Notes: generated from the letters alone by a model not told the origin. A stretch of 64,000 nt of DNA from Piscirickettsiaceae bacterium (GCA_013215825.1 JABSQN010000005.1:1-64000); one strand, 5' to 3'; counted from the stretch's first letter, positions 1 to 9,097 are shown. Program-made: numbers and translations.

Positions 1-701
1 AACTCGGTTTCACAGTGTATCTCAAGACTTTCTCCAACCATCTTAGTCGACAGACGGGCTTTCATATCCCGGAGGCGATCAATTTCGTCGTTACGATCCT
101 TAATCCGCGTCTCGTACTTATCTTGAAGCGACTTCTCACCGAGCTGTTTCTCTAGCGTAGCCCGGTCTAGATCACTTTTAAGTTGATCGCGCTCTTTCTC
201 GGCATTATTAACTGCATCCTTGATTGCATGTTCCTGCTCAACCTTATTATTGCTGAGCTTTGACTTTAACGCTTGAATCTCTGCATCTTTTTTTGCTGAT
301 GTCTCTTGAAGTTTATTTGAATGATTTGCATTAGCTAGCTCCGAAGCGTTTTGGTTATCTTGCTTAGCCTGCTTTAGTTCGTTGCTAAGTGTGTCGCGTT
401 CCTTTTCAACGACTTTTAGAGCCTCACTTACAGCAAGTTTACGCGCAACTTCGGCGGCGTCTAACTTAGACTTCAAGTCTTGAATTTCAGTATCCTTGGC
501 TACTGCCGCTACCTGCATTTCACGGCCAGTTTTTTCTTTGGCAAGCTCCACGGCATTAGCTTTATCTTTCTCAGCCAACTCAAGCCTTTCATGCAGCTGC
601 TGATCAAATTCGCTATCGCGAACCTGTTTCAGAATATCTGCATACCCAGCTTTGTCAATATTGAATGCCTTCTTACAGTGGGGACAGATGATTTCGTGCA
701 T
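1..701 (-). CDS. DUF2130 family protein, N-terminal part (runs off the left edge)
   Basis: An open frame reads leftward from an ATG at 699-701 to the window edge without a stop, giving about 233 residues. The protein starts MHEIICPHCKKAFNIDKAG, a CxxC zinc-ribbon-like start typical of DUF2130 proteins, followed by a long charged coiled coil rich in Glu, Lys and Gln (roughly residues 30-210). The conserved nuclease-like C-terminal part that defines the family lies outside the window. The function is unknown; the family is often found in accessory regions. It is the last intact gene of an accessory-looking stretch beside priA. Confidence 0.75.
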   Translation of the reverse strand, partial: MHEIICPHCKKAFNIDKAGYADILKQVRDSEFDQQLHERLELAEKDKANAVELAKEKTGREMQVAAVAKDTEIQDLKSKLDAAEVARKLAVSEALKVVEKERDTLSNELKQAKQDNQNASELANANHSNKLQETSAKKDAEIQALKSKLSNNKVEQEHAIKDAVNNAEKERDQLKSDLDRATLEKQLGEKSLQDKYETRIKDRNDEIDRLRDMKARLSTKMVGESLEIHCETE

Positions 702-777
702 GACTTTTTATCCTCTACTTTCGTAATTTTCCTGAATGAGTACTAACGCTTGGCATCACCGGAAGAATAAGCTGTAT

Positions 778-809
778 GGCAAAGCGGCAAAGCGGCAAAG
801 CGGCAAAGC
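778..809. repeat. Short tandem repeat, four copies of an 8-bp unit
   Basis: Four perfect head-to-tail copies of GGCAAAGC occupy this stretch, between the DUF2130 gene and a decayed gene fragment. The unit is not a multiple of three and lies outside any credible gene. Such short repeats can change length by replication slippage. No function is visible. Confidence 0.8.
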
Positions 810-836
810 TTTATTTTATCCGAGTACATGCGTTTG

Positions 837-1149
837 TTAAGGCTCTTCTGCCATATTTTGTACTTTATCAAATATAGCGATAAATTCATCATCACTTTCT
901 GTCGGGTCAAACGTGCTTTTCAATTCCCTGAATGTCAGAGAGGAAATGACGCTGAATAATTTTACCACCTCCCAACCTCCCACTAAGTGCATGAGATTTT
1001 GATATAGCTTTTACATCACACCAGTCCGTAAACGAAATATCACATCCAGGTACAAGCCTCTCAAGTGCATCTGTAGAAAAATAATTTTCAATTTCTCTTT
1101 TTTTAGAAACTGAGTATTGATTGCCTTCAGTAAAGCCATACTCCTTAAT
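837..1149 (-). pseudogene. Decayed fragment of an unrecognised gene
   Basis: Read leftward, one frame from about 1149 gives GIKEYGFTEGNQYSVSKKRE and continues through FTDWCDVKAISKSHALSGR to a stop near HV. The sense then continues in a neighbouring frame as ELKSTFDPTESDDEFIAIF to a TAA at 837-839. An in-frame TGA lies just upstream of the first part and there is no start codon. The two parts make one plausible protein tail only if a frameshift is assumed. I do not recognise the family. It lies directly downstream of priA and looks like a leftover of an earlier insertion. Confidence 0.5.
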
Positions 1150-1168
1150 TCCATTATTACTATATCAC

Positions 1169-3343
1169 TCACATTAAATCCAAGGGATCAATATCAATCG
1201 ACCATCGTACTTTTCTAGCTAATTTTAATGATGAGATAGCATCAATCGTGTGGTCTAAAAGTTGATGGATCGGTTTTCGTGTTGGGCAGCTTAATAAAAG
1301 TTGTGCTCTAAATCGTCCAGCTCGTTTTTCCATCATTGCAGGCACCGGCCCCATCACTATGACTGTTTGTTGTTGGTTTAAGAGGGTTTGTACTTCTGTT
1401 AAAAATTGAATAGCAAGTTGTTCTTGCTGATCTTCTGCTCTGATAATGGATAAATAGCCTACCGGTGGCATTGCCATTTGTTTTCGTTCTTCTAGTAACT
1501 TTTCGGCTGTGACATTGTAGCCTTGTTTGATCAGGTCTTTCCAAAAAGGGTGTTTGGGTTGACTGGTTTGAATAAAGACTTCGCCTTCTTTTTTACCTCG
1601 TCCTGCTCTTCCTGTGACTTGAGTAATAAGTTGGGCTAGGTTTTCTGTCGCTCGAAAATCGGCACTTAATAATCCTTGATCAGCATCTAATACACCGACT
1701 AAGGTGACATCATGAAAATCATGGCCTTTGGCTAACATTTGTGTGCCAACTAATATTTTCGCTCCGCCTTGTCGAATAGTATCAATCATATCGGCAAAGG
1801 CATTTACTTTTTGCATACTGTCGCGATCTATCCGTAATACGGGGGTATCGGGAAAGTATTTTTGTAGGCTGAGTTCTATTTGTTCGGTGCCTGCACCGTA
1901 GGTTTTTAATTCTGGATGATTGCATTTTGGGCATTGTGTCGGCAATCGTTGAATAAAACCACAGTGATGACAATGCAGGGTATTTCGTCGTTGATGAACG
2001 ATCATTCTGGCATCACATTGTGTGCAGGTGGCTTGCCAGTTACATTCGTGACACATTAAGACGGGAGCAAAACCACGGCGGTTAATAAATAATAAAACCT
2101 GATTATCGGCGTCTAATTGCTTTTTTATGGCGTGATATAAGATGCTGGAGATGCCATTTTCTGCTTTAGGCCCATTACTGTCGACAAGGTGTACTTTAGG
2201 CAATGTTGCCCCTGTGGCACGTTTCGTTAATTCTAAGCGCTTATAAAGCCCTTGTTGGACCTGGTAGAGACTTTCTAAGGATGGAGTAGCACTCCCTAAC
2301 AAAATAGGCGTTAGAGCTCGTTGTGCACGAATTAAAGCAATATTACGAGCATGATATCGCAGGCCATCATATTGTTTATAAGAACTATCGTGTTCTTCAT
2401 CAATAATTATTAGCCCTACGTTTTTTAACGGAGTAAATACGGCGGAACGAGTCCCTATAACAATATCGGCCAATCCTTCTTTTGCTAATAACCATGCTTG
2501 TTTACGTTCTGTATCGGATATGGATGAGTTTAATACTACAATCGTTGCCGATAAACGCTGTTTAAATCGTTCTACAAATTGTGTCGTCAGGCCTATTTCA
2601 GGAATTAAGATAAGAACTTGCTTTCCTTGCTGCATAAATTGCTCTGCAAGTTCGATATACACTTCTGTTTTGCCACTTCCAGTAATTCCTTGCAATAAAA
2701 AGGGCGTAAAGCTGTTTATTGATTGAGCGACATTATCAACAACATTTTGTTGTTCTTCATTTAACGTGCAGGGATCGATTTTTTTTATAGCTGATATGGG
2801 TAGCTTTATTTGCGGTTGCTGAGAAATTAATTTTTTTTCTTCTAATGATTTTAACGATGAACGGCATTGGCCCATTTGTTGATAGAGATCGCTTTGTCGC
2901 ATTGATTTATCGTGTTGTTTCAATAGAGTCAGTATTTTTTGCTGTTTTGTACCTACTTTTGTTTCGTTTGTTTGTTTTTCTATAGACCAAACTATTTCTG
3001 TTTGCAGATCAGCGTTTTCACCTAAACGTATTTTTTTAGGTAAGACAGTCTGAAAGCAATCTCCAATCGGATGATGATAATAATTGGCTAACCATTGGGT
3101 TAAGGATAAAAGATCGGTTGATATCAGTGGTGTTTGGTCTAAACATTCTAAAACCACTTTTAATTTATCTGTTTGTTGATTTGTTCTTTTTTTTGTTTTT
3201 ACGATAATACCGATGAGCTCTCTTGAGCCAAAAGGTATTTTTACACGTAGGCCTGCTTGCCAGTTTGTTGATGATTGATCTGGAAGATAATCGAACGTTT
3301 GTCGAAGAGGACATTGAACAGCAATTTGAAGAATAAGGCTCAT
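1169..3343 (-). CDS. priA: Primosomal replication restart helicase PriA
   Basis: A 724-residue protein of normal length for PriA, the 3'-to-5' DNA helicase that reloads the replisome at collapsed forks. The N-terminal DNA-binding part starts MSLILQIAVQCPLRQTFDYL. The helicase core has Walker A GITGSGKTEVY and a DEEH box. A zinc-binding insert carries the paired cysteines CHEC, CTQC, CHHC and CPKC. The C-terminal half has VTGRAGRG. The start ATG at 3341-3343 is the first in frame. It faces away from folA across a 327-bp gap with DnaA boxes. Confidence 0.97.
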   Translation of the reverse strand: MSLILQIAVQCPLRQTFDYLPDQSSTNWQAGLRVKIPFGSRELIGIIVKTKKRTNQQTDKLKVVLECLDQTPLISTDLLSLTQWLANYYHHPIGDCFQTVLPKKIRLGENADLQTEIVWSIEKQTNETKVGTKQQKILTLLKQHDKSMRQSDLYQQMGQCRSSLKSLEEKKLISQQPQIKLPISAIKKIDPCTLNEEQQNVVDNVAQSINSFTPFLLQGITGSGKTEVYIELAEQFMQQGKQVLILIPEIGLTTQFVERFKQRLSATIVVLNSSISDTERKQAWLLAKEGLADIVIGTRSAVFTPLKNVGLIIIDEEHDSSYKQYDGLRYHARNIALIRAQRALTPILLGSATPSLESLYQVQQGLYKRLELTKRATGATLPKVHLVDSNGPKAENGISSILYHAIKKQLDADNQVLLFINRRGFAPVLMCHECNWQATCTQCDARMIVHQRRNTLHCHHCGFIQRLPTQCPKCNHPELKTYGAGTEQIELSLQKYFPDTPVLRIDRDSMQKVNAFADMIDTIRQGGAKILVGTQMLAKGHDFHDVTLVGVLDADQGLLSADFRATENLAQLITQVTGRAGRGKKEGEVFIQTSQPKHPFWKDLIKQGYNVTAEKLLEERKQMAMPPVGYLSIIRAEDQQEQLAIQFLTEVQTLLNQQQTVIVMGPVPAMMEKRAGRFRAQLLLSCPTRKPIHQLLDHTIDAISSLKLARKVRWSIDIDPLDLM

Positions 3344-3479
3344 GAATAATAATAATATATAAGTATTTAAAAGATGTTGTTGTTGATGTTTGATGCCTGT
3401 TTATAACTGGATTATTTCTATAATTTAATAAATATCAATCGTTTATCTACTATCTTACCTGTTAATAACTTTTAATTTA

Positions 3480-3640
3480 AGGGCTGATCTCTTGTGGATA
3501 AGTAAGGTAGTTATCCACAGCTAAAGTTATCCACAGATTATGATCTCTTTAATACAGGGCTTATACCTAAGTTATATAGACACAATAATACGTGTTTTCA
3601 TATGTGATGATACCTGATCTTTTTGTGCTTAGTGGTATCC
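3480..3640. other. Cluster of DnaA boxes; candidate replication origin (oriC) or DnaA-binding locus
   Basis: Three perfect TTATCCACA boxes lie within 43 bp: 3511-3519 and 3527-3535 on the plus strand and 3493-3501 on the minus strand. Three GATCT-T motifs flank them (near 3485, 3542 and 3616), two reading GATCTCTT, like the 13-mers and Dam sites of the E. coli origin. The left flank (about 3400-3480) is very AT-rich and could serve as an unwinding element. The stretch lies between the divergent genes priA and folA and codes for nothing visible. Two parS-like sites lie 15 kb away in recF. It could instead be a DnaA-controlled promoter region. Confidence 0.5.
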
Positions 3641-3670
3641 TATTCATTATTATATTTTTAGGTTTTGATA

Positions 3671-4162
3671 ATGACATTAGCAATTATTGTAGCGACAGAT
3701 GAACAAGGTTTGATTGGTAAAGATAATGATTTACCGTGGCGATTATCTGCTGATTTACAGTATTTTAGAAAGGTAACAATGGGCAAACCTATAATGATGG
3801 GAAGAAATACCCATGAGTCTATTGGTCGAGCTTTACCAGGTAGGCATAATATTGTGATTACTAGCGATAAGAATTATCAAGCAGAAGGATGTTCGATTGT
3901 GCATTCAATAGATGCAGCATTGGCGTTGTGTGTTGATGATGATGAAATTATGGTGATGGGTGGTGCGTCGTTATATAAGCAGTTATTACCGTTGGCAGAT
4001 AAGCTATATTTAACGCAAGTTCATGCCAATCTAGAAGGTGATACGTGGTTTCCAGATTGGCATAAAGATCATTGGCAAGAGTTGAGCCGTGACGATCATT
4101 TAGCGGATGATAAGAATGAATATGCCTATAGTTTTATTGTTTATCAAAAAAATAAGGTCTAA
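3671..4162 (+). CDS. folA: Dihydrofolate reductase
   Basis: A 163-residue protein, the usual length, that reduces dihydrofolate to tetrahydrofolate with NADPH. The start MTLAIIVATDEQGLIGKDND runs into LPWRL, with the conserved Asp region after the first strand; MGRNTHESIG and VMGGASLY are the NADPH-binding motifs. The frame can be extended to a TTG at 3665, but the ATG at 3671 gives the normal N-terminus. It overlaps the stop codon of the convergent gene on the other strand. Confidence 0.96.
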   Translation: MTLAIIVATDEQGLIGKDNDLPWRLSADLQYFRKVTMGKPIMMGRNTHESIGRALPGRHNIVITSDKNYQAEGCSIVHSIDAALALCVDDDEIMVMGGASLYKQLLPLADKLYLTQVHANLEGDTWFPDWHKDHWQELSRDDHLADDKNEYAYSFIVYQKNKV

Positions 4163-4395
4163 TCAGACGTTAAAAGACGTAAAGCAGCTTGAGTATGTTC
4201 GGCGGCTTCATGACCTAAGTCTGTTAAATAACCACCATCTTCACTATCAACTAAACCTTTTTTATGTAGGCGTTGTGTAGCGGAAATAAGCCCTTCTCGT
4301 GCTGTGTGGTGCACTTTAATCCCTTCTTGTGTGGTATCAAGGTTATAACGAAGTAGTACTTCAATTTCATCGACGAGTTCTTGTTTAATAGTCAT
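4159..4395 (-). CDS. TIGR02647-family small conserved protein
   Basis: A 78-residue protein with the family pattern LDTTQEGIKVH near residue 19 and GGYLTDLGHEAAEHTQAALR at the end. The family is widespread in gammaproteobacteria, is predicted to be helical and has no established function. Its stop codon overlaps that of folA, so the two genes converge without a gap. Confidence 0.85.
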   Translation of the reverse strand: MTIKQELVDEIEVLLRYNLDTTQEGIKVHHTAREGLISATQRLHKKGLVDSEDGGYLTDLGHEAAEHTQAALRLLTSD

Positions 4396-4528
4396 TGGCT
4401 TTGCCTTAGTTGATTTAAAATTTAATGTTAATCCTACACTTATTTATTACTTAATTTTATTATTATTCAATATTTATGGGGCTTCTGGTATCTTCTCATC
4501 TTATTTTTAAAATAGAGAGTATGGAAAG

Positions 4529-5368
4529 TTGGTTTCTATTACACAGTTAAAAACACACTTATTTCAATTACACCAAAACAAAATATTTGAATTTACAGTT
4601 ATTTTTATTATTGTATTTTCGGCCTTAATTACAGGGGCTAAAACATATAATATCGACTCTACCTTAAATCAGATTGTGATTGGGTTAGATATGTTTATTA
4701 CCGTGTTTTTCTTGGTTGAAATTCTGATTCGTTTAGCGTCTGAACAACGATTTTTTAACTTTTTCAAAAGCGGTTGGAATGTATTTGATTTATTAATTGT
4801 GACAGCAAGTTTATTGCCAGTGGAAGGTAACGATACTGTTCTATTAGCTAGATTATTGCGTATATTTAGGGTGTTACGATTGATTTCCGTAATTCCAGAA
4901 TTAAGAATGTTGATTACAGCATTGGTGAAATCATTACCTCGAATGGGTTATATCGTCTTATTGATGTTTATCATTTTTTATATTTATGCGGCAATTGGTA
5001 GTGTGCTTTTTGAGCATATTAATCCTGTTTTATGGGGTAATATTTCGATTGCCATGCTGACATTATTTCGAATAGCGACCTTTGAAGATTGGACTGATGT
5101 GATGTATGAAACCATGATGGAATATCCGTTGAGTTGGATCTTTTATTTAACCTTTATATTTTTAACCGCCTTTGTATTTCTTAATATGATGATTGGTGTC
5201 ATTTTGGATGTAATGCAAAAAGAGCAGGAAAAACACAGCCTTGAAACAGGTGAGGGTGAAGCAGCTGATGTTCATTGGATAAAAGAGCATACCCAAGCAT
5301 TAGAGAAAAAACTTGAACGAATTGAACGTTTATTATTAGAAAGTGTGAACCAAATCACTAAAAAATAA
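4529..5368 (+). CDS. Single-domain voltage-gated cation channel (bacterial Nav-like)
   Basis: A 279-residue membrane protein with six hydrophobic segments. Segment S4 carries regularly spaced arginines (LARLLRIFRVLRLISVI, about residues 105-121). The pore loop reads RIATFEDWTD near residue 190, matching the T-x-E-x-W selectivity filter of bacterial sodium channels. A charged C-terminal coiled coil (about 235-275) fits the tetramerisation helix of the family. The start is TTG at 4529; the ATG at 4521 is in another frame and leads to an early stop. GAGAG lies upstream. Ion selectivity cannot be decided from sequence alone. Confidence 0.88.
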   Translation: MVSITQLKTHLFQLHQNKIFEFTVIFIIVFSALITGAKTYNIDSTLNQIVIGLDMFITVFFLVEILIRLASEQRFFNFFKSGWNVFDLLIVTASLLPVEGNDTVLLARLLRIFRVLRLISVIPELRMLITALVKSLPRMGYIVLLMFIIFYIYAAIGSVLFEHINPVLWGNISIAMLTLFRIATFEDWTDVMYETMMEYPLSWIFYLTFIFLTAFVFLNMMIGVILDVMQKEQEKHSLETGEGEAADVHWIKEHTQALEKKLERIERLLLESVNQITKK

Positions 5369-5443
5369 ATGAACTAGTCGATTATTTTACAAGGCTATCA
5401 ATTAAGTTGTATTCTCATTACTAACTAGAAAAAGGAGATTGTT

Positions 5444-5692
5444 ATGGAAATTTCGAGTACAGCACCATTAAGCGGTCAACCAACACTGACAAATCCATTA
5501 AGCCAGTCAAGCTTGTTAGAAGGTCGTGAAACATCAACGCAATCAACAAGTGAAACGCAAAATACAACCACAGCACAAGAACAATTAACAACAACGGTGA
5601 GTTCTGCTGAAGTGGTTAATGAAGCAAATGAAGCCCAAGCAACGGAATTTAGTTCTGAGAGTATTGGTCGTAATATTGACCTAACCGCATAA
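5444..5692 (+). CDS. Small Ser/Thr/Gln/Glu-rich hypothetical protein
   Basis: An 82-residue protein of low complexity, rich in Thr, Ser, Gln and Glu, with no hydrophobic segment and no motif I recognise. A strong ribosome site (AAAGGAG) sits seven bases before the ATG, which argues for a real gene. It ends ten bases before the next gene, and the two probably form one transcript. It may be disordered. Function unknown. Confidence 0.65.
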   Translation: MEISSTAPLSGQPTLTNPLSQSSLLEGRETSTQSTSETQNTTTAQEQLTTTVSSAEVVNEANEAQATEFSSESIGRNIDLTA

Positions 5693-5702
5693 GGAAAAAG
5701 GT

Positions 5703-6047
5703 ATGGCTGCTCCAATTATTTCTGATGATCCTTTATATCGTTTATTGCGTGATGGAAAAATAGCTGAATTTAATCAGCGAATAGCATCGGGTGAAACAGC
5801 AGAGTTATCAGGTTGTGATTTTAGACATGTGAACTTGCAAGGTTTGATAACAGATGGTTTGGATTTTTCAAACAGTTATTTTCGACAATCAATCCTGCGT
5901 GGTGTTGATTTTAATCATTGTAAAACGATGGAAGGTGCGAGTATTCATGGCGCTAAAATTTCAGGCGCTTATTTTCCAAAAGAAATTCGTGCTGAAGAAA
6001 TTTTATTATCATTAGAGCATGGCACGCGATTACGTTACGGAATGTAA
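5703..6047 (+). CDS. Small pentapeptide-repeat-like protein
   Basis: A 114-residue protein whose central part has the A(D/N)LxX rhythm of pentapeptide repeats: CDFRHVNLQGL, LDFSNSYFRQSILRGVDF and ASIHGAKISGAYF (about residues 38-93). Such repeats fold as a right-handed quadrilateral helix; roles vary and cannot be inferred here. RBS GGAAAAAGG precedes the ATG. It follows the Ser/Thr-rich gene and its stop directly abuts the end of the convergent tatC. Confidence 0.75.
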   Translation: MAAPIISDDPLYRLLRDGKIAEFNQRIASGETAELSGCDFRHVNLQGLITDGLDFSNSYFRQSILRGVDFNHCKTMEGASIHGAKISGAYFPKEIRAEEILLSLEHGTRLRYGM

Positions 6048-6779
6048 CTAGGGTTTATCTTCAACTTTCTTAGGTATAAATCGGGCACAAATTAAGCCTA
6101 ATTCAAATAAAAGCCACACAGGCACTGCCAGTAATGTCTGAGATATAATATCAGGCGGTGTCAGTAACATGCCAATAATGAAAGCGCCGACGATAATATA
6201 AGGGCGCTTTTCGCTTAAACTTTCAATAGTAGACATGCCAGTCCAAATTAGTAATAACGTAGCGATAGGCACTTCAAAAGCCAATCCAAAGGCAAATAAT
6301 AGTTTTAATACAAAGTTAAGATAACTACTAATATCAGTCATTACCGCGACCCCTTCTGGTGCGGCTTGCGTTAAAAACTCGAAGATCAGTGGAAAGACAA
6401 TGAAATAGGCAAAAGTAAGTCCTAAAAAGAACAGTATGGTACTGGCGATCATTAATGGGTAAACGATTTTCCGTTCATTATCATAAAGACCCGGCGCGAC
6501 AAATGCCCAAAGTTGATAAAGTAAAAATGGGATAGCCAGTAAAATAGCCGTGCTTAATGTAAGTTTAAACGGGGCTAGAAAAGGTGATGCAACTTCGGTA
6601 GCAATCATGGTGCTGGATTCTGGCAAATGCTGTAATAATGGTATCGCTAGAAAATGATATAAATCATTGGAAAAAGGGATTAAACATACCGCGATAAGAA
6701 GCACTGCAAGAATGCTGTGCAATAATCGATCTCGTAGCTCTAACAGGTGCGACATTAGTGGTAATTGATTATCAGCCAC
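6048..6779 (-). CDS. tatC: Twin-arginine translocase subunit TatC
   Basis: A 243-residue inner-membrane protein with six hydrophobic segments, starting MADNQLPLMSHLLELRDRLL, the conserved N-terminal TatC motif that helps recognise twin-arginine signal peptides. LLTPPDIISQ is the conserved stretch before the last segments. TatC binds folded precursors and recruits TatA. It is the last gene of the his-hinT-tat operon and overlaps the tatB stop by one base. Confidence 0.97.
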   Translation of the reverse strand: MADNQLPLMSHLLELRDRLLHSILAVLLIAVCLIPFSNDLYHFLAIPLLQHLPESSTMIATEVASPFLAPFKLTLSTAILLAIPFLLYQLWAFVAPGLYDNERKIVYPLMIASTILFFLGLTFAYFIVFPLIFEFLTQAAPEGVAVMTDISSYLNFVLKLLFAFGLAFEVPIATLLLIWTGMSTIESLSEKRPYIIVGAFIIGMLLTPPDIISQTLLAVPVWLLFELGLICARFIPKKVEDKP

Positions 6780-7030
6780 TATTTAGACTCTTTCTTAGTT
6801 GGTTTATCTGAAATTACTTTTTCAAGATCAACCGTCTTATTTAATGCCTGAGTGAGTTCTTCAGCACGCAATTCTTGGGCTATTTCACTGCGAATGGATT
6901 GTATTGATGCGTTCGCCCGCCCTACCCATAAACCTGTCACACGCATAAGTTTTGGCAATCTTTCGGGGCCAACAACAACAAGCATCACGATGCCTATAAG
7001 TAGTAATTCAAAAAAACCAATATCAAACAT
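6779..7030 (-). CDS. tatB: Sec-independent translocase protein TatB
   Basis: An 83-residue protein with one N-terminal membrane helix (MFDIGFFELLLIGIVMLVVV), the family GPERLPKL hinge and an amphipathic helix after it. The C-terminal tail is shorter than in E. coli TatB. TatB forms the receptor complex with TatC. It sits six bases after tatA and overlaps tatC by one base. Confidence 0.94.
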   Translation of the reverse strand: MFDIGFFELLLIGIVMLVVVGPERLPKLMRVTGLWVGRANASIQSIRSEIAQELRAEELTQALNKTVDLEKVISDKPTKKESK

Positions 7031-7036
7031 ATCTGT

Positions 7037-7282
7037 TTAGTTCGACTGAGAGTCTTTTTCTTTTACTTCAGATTTTGACACTACATTATCGTCATTATTA
7101 TCTATGGCTGTATTATTATTGTTGCTTTCACTATCTTCACCTTCACGTACAGATTGTTTAAAGCTTTTAATGGCACTGCCTAAATCACCACCTAATGAGC
7201 GTAATTTTTTGGTACCGAATAATAAAATAATGATTACTAAAACAATCAATAATTGCCAAATACTAATTCCACCAAATCCCAT
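7037..7282 (-). CDS. tatA: Sec-independent translocase protein TatA
   Basis: An 81-residue protein starting [20 protein letters not shown], with one membrane helix, the [14 protein letters not shown] hinge and amphipathic helix, and an acidic, Asn-rich tail. TatA oligomers form the passage for folded proteins. RBS AGGAG precedes the ATG. It lies between hinT and tatB in one operon. Confidence 0.96.
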   Translation of the reverse strand: MGFGGISIWQLLIVLVIIILLFGTKKLRSLGGDLGSAIKSFKQSVREGEDSESNNNNTAIDNNDDNVVSKSEVKEKDSQSN

Positions 7283-7291
7283 TATTTTCTC

Positions 7292-7630
7292 CTAATTAAA
7301 ACCTGGAAGGTCTTCGCCGCCCAGTAAATGTAAATGTAAATGTGCCACTTCTTGTCCGCCACCTTCACCGGTATTAATAACGGTACGAAAACCATTATCT
7401 AAACCTTGTTCACGCGCTAAAATAGGCAATTTTAGCATCATGTGTGAGATTAATGCGTGATGATTGTCATTAAGGTCATCTAAACTAACTAAGTGAACTT
7501 TGGGAACCACTAATAAATGTACCTTGGCTTTAGGTGCTATATCTTTAAAAACAAATATCTGTTCATCTTCATAAACCTTGGAAGATGGAATATCACCGGC
7601 AATTATTTTGCAAAAAAGACAATCAGACAT
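7292..7630 (-). CDS. HIT-family nucleotide hydrolase (HinT type)
   Basis: A 112-residue histidine-triad protein. The active-site motif HLHLHLLGG lies near residue 97 and the N-terminal CLFCKIIAGDIPSSKVYED is typical of HinT/protein kinase C-interacting proteins, which hydrolyse purine nucleoside phosphoramidates. Its start ATG overlaps the last base of hisE and it ends nine bases before tatA. Genes of this family often sit between hisE and tatA in gammaproteobacteria. Confidence 0.93.
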   Translation of the reverse strand: MSDCLFCKIIAGDIPSSKVYEDEQIFVFKDIAPKAKVHLLVVPKVHLVSLDDLNDNHHALISHMMLKLPILAREQGLDNGFRTVINTGEGGGQEVAHLHLHLLGGEDLPGFN

Positions 7631-7947
7631 TATTTGTTCCTATTCGCTTTTTCGTCAAGGCCAGACAAATCAAAGCGGCGAGAAAGTTCATTTAAAATGT
7701 CTTGAGGCTCTATATTATTGTGTGCAAGCAAGACCATACTGTGAAACCATAAATCGGCAGTTTCATAGATAATTTCATCGCGATCACCACCTTTGCCAGC
7801 AATCACAACCTCGGTTGCTTCTTCACCTAATTTTTTGAGGATCTTATCGGTGCCATCACGATAAAGACTGGCAACATAAGAGCTTTCAGGATCTGCTGTT
7901 TTACGAGCTTCTAATATGGTAGCCAGCTTGATTAATACATCGCTCAT
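7630..7947 (-). CDS. hisE: Phosphoribosyl-ATP pyrophosphatase HisE
   Basis: A 105-residue protein catalysing step 2 of histidine biosynthesis, hydrolysis of phosphoribosyl-ATP to phosphoribosyl-AMP. [16 protein letters not shown] and [15 protein letters not shown] carry the acidic metal-binding residues of the MazG-like fold. It is separate from hisI here, unlike the fused enzyme of enterobacteria, and overlaps hisI by four bases. Confidence 0.96.
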   Translation of the reverse strand: MSDVLIKLATILEARKTADPESSYVASLYRDGTDKILKKLGEEATEVVIAGKGGDRDEIIYETADLWFHSMVLLAHNNIEPQDILNELSRRFDLSGLDEKANRNK

Positions 7948-8324
7948 TTGTAGATCTCTTTAGGGTCTTTTAACACGGGTTCTGTTGTTTGCCATTGACC
8001 ATCGATTAGCTGTTGATAAAAACAATGATGACGTCCAGTATGACAGGCTATGCCACCTTTTTGAATGACCTCGATCAAGATGGCATCATTATCACAATCA
8101 CTGCGGATTGATTTTATCTGTTGTTGATTGCCAGATTGTTCGCCTTTATGCCAGATCTTTTGGCGAGAACGCGACCAATAAACAGCATGACCGGTTTCCA
8201 TTGTGAGTTGTAATGCTTCTTTATTCATCCAGGCTAAAGTGAGCACTTGCTTCGTATTAAACTCTTGGGTAATAACGGGTACTAAACCATCATTATTCCA
8301 TTTAATATGATCTGAAAAGTGCAT
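7944..8324 (-). CDS. hisI: Phosphoribosyl-AMP cyclohydrolase HisI
   Basis: A 126-residue protein for step 3 of histidine biosynthesis. [25 protein letters not shown] and [10 protein letters not shown] are the family signatures; the Cys and His residues in the last motif and the SDCDNDAI acidic cluster bind zinc and magnesium. It overlaps hisE and abuts hisF. Confidence 0.96.
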   Translation of the reverse strand: MHFSDHIKWNNDGLVPVITQEFNTKQVLTLAWMNKEALQLTMETGHAVYWSRSRQKIWHKGEQSGNQQQIKSIRSDCDNDAILIEVIQKGGIACHTGRHHCFYQQLIDGQWQTTEPVLKDPKEIYK

Positions 8325-9097
8325 TATAAGCGAACCTCAATACCTTGATCTGCCATTTGTTGCTTGGCTTCTTGTACGGTATGTTCACCAAAATGAAAAA
8401 TACTTGCTGCTAACACAGCATCAGCATGACCTAGCTTTATACCATCCGCTAAATCTTGTAGTTTGCCAACACCACCCGATGCAATAACGGGAACAGTAAC
8501 AGCATCACTGACAGCGCGGGTTAACTCTAAATCAAAGCCAGATTTAGTACCATCACGATCCATGCTGGTTAATAATAATTCACCCGCACCTAGAACAACC
8601 ATTTTTTTAGCCCATTCCACGGCATCGATACCGGTTTCTTTACGGCCGCCATGGGTAAATATTTCCCAGCGTTTAGGTTCGCCTTCGGCAGAAACGCATT
8701 TAGCATCAATGGCGACAACGATACATTGAGATCCAAACATCTCAGCAGCTTCGCGGACAAAGTCTGGGTTGCTTACCGCAGCAGAATTGATGCCGACTTT
8801 ATCTGCACCAGCATTAAGCATTTGACGAATATCTTCAACTTTTCGAATACCACCGCCAACAGTCAGAGGAATAAAGACTTGGCTGGCAACCGCTTCGACA
8901 AGATCAACCATTGTGCCGCGATTATCATGCGTTGCTTTAATATCTAAAAATGTAATTTCATCTGCACCTTGTTGATCATAGCGTTTAGCCACTTCAACGG
9001 GATCCCCTGCATCACGAATATCAACAAATTGCACACCTTTGACAACGCGACCATTATCAACATCAAGACAGGGAATAATGCGTTTAGCTAAGCCCAT
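8324..9097 (-). CDS. hisF: Imidazole glycerol phosphate synthase, cyclase subunit HisF
   Basis: A 257-residue TIM barrel that uses ammonia from HisH to close the imidazole ring and release [17 protein letters not shown] contains the catalytic Asp near residue 11, and [15 protein letters not shown] the second near 130. VIASGGVG is the C-terminal phosphate-binding site. It overlaps hisI and hisA by one base each. Confidence 0.98.
   Translation of the reverse strand: MGLAKRIIPCLDVDNGRVVKGVQFVDIRDAGDPVEVAKRYDQQGADEITFLDIKATHDNRGTMVDLVEAVASQVFIPLTVGGGIRKVEDIRQMLNAGADKVGINSAAVSNPDFVREAAEMFGSQCIVVAIDAKCVSAEGEPKRWEIFTHGGRKETGIDAVEWAKKMVVLGAGELLLTSMDRDGTKSGFDLELTRAVSDAVTVPVIASGGVGKLQDLADGIKLGHADAVLAASIFHFGEHTVQEAKQQMADQGIEVRL

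Noticed and set aside
480-746. Plus-strand open frame of 88 codons near the left edge
   Set aside because: It is the complement of the DUF2130 coiled-coil gene, which has the CxxC start and a consistent protein; the shadow has no family features.
778-809. Repeated GGCAAAGC units as a CRISPR-like array
   Set aside because: The units are 8 bp and directly adjacent, with no spacers and no cas genes.
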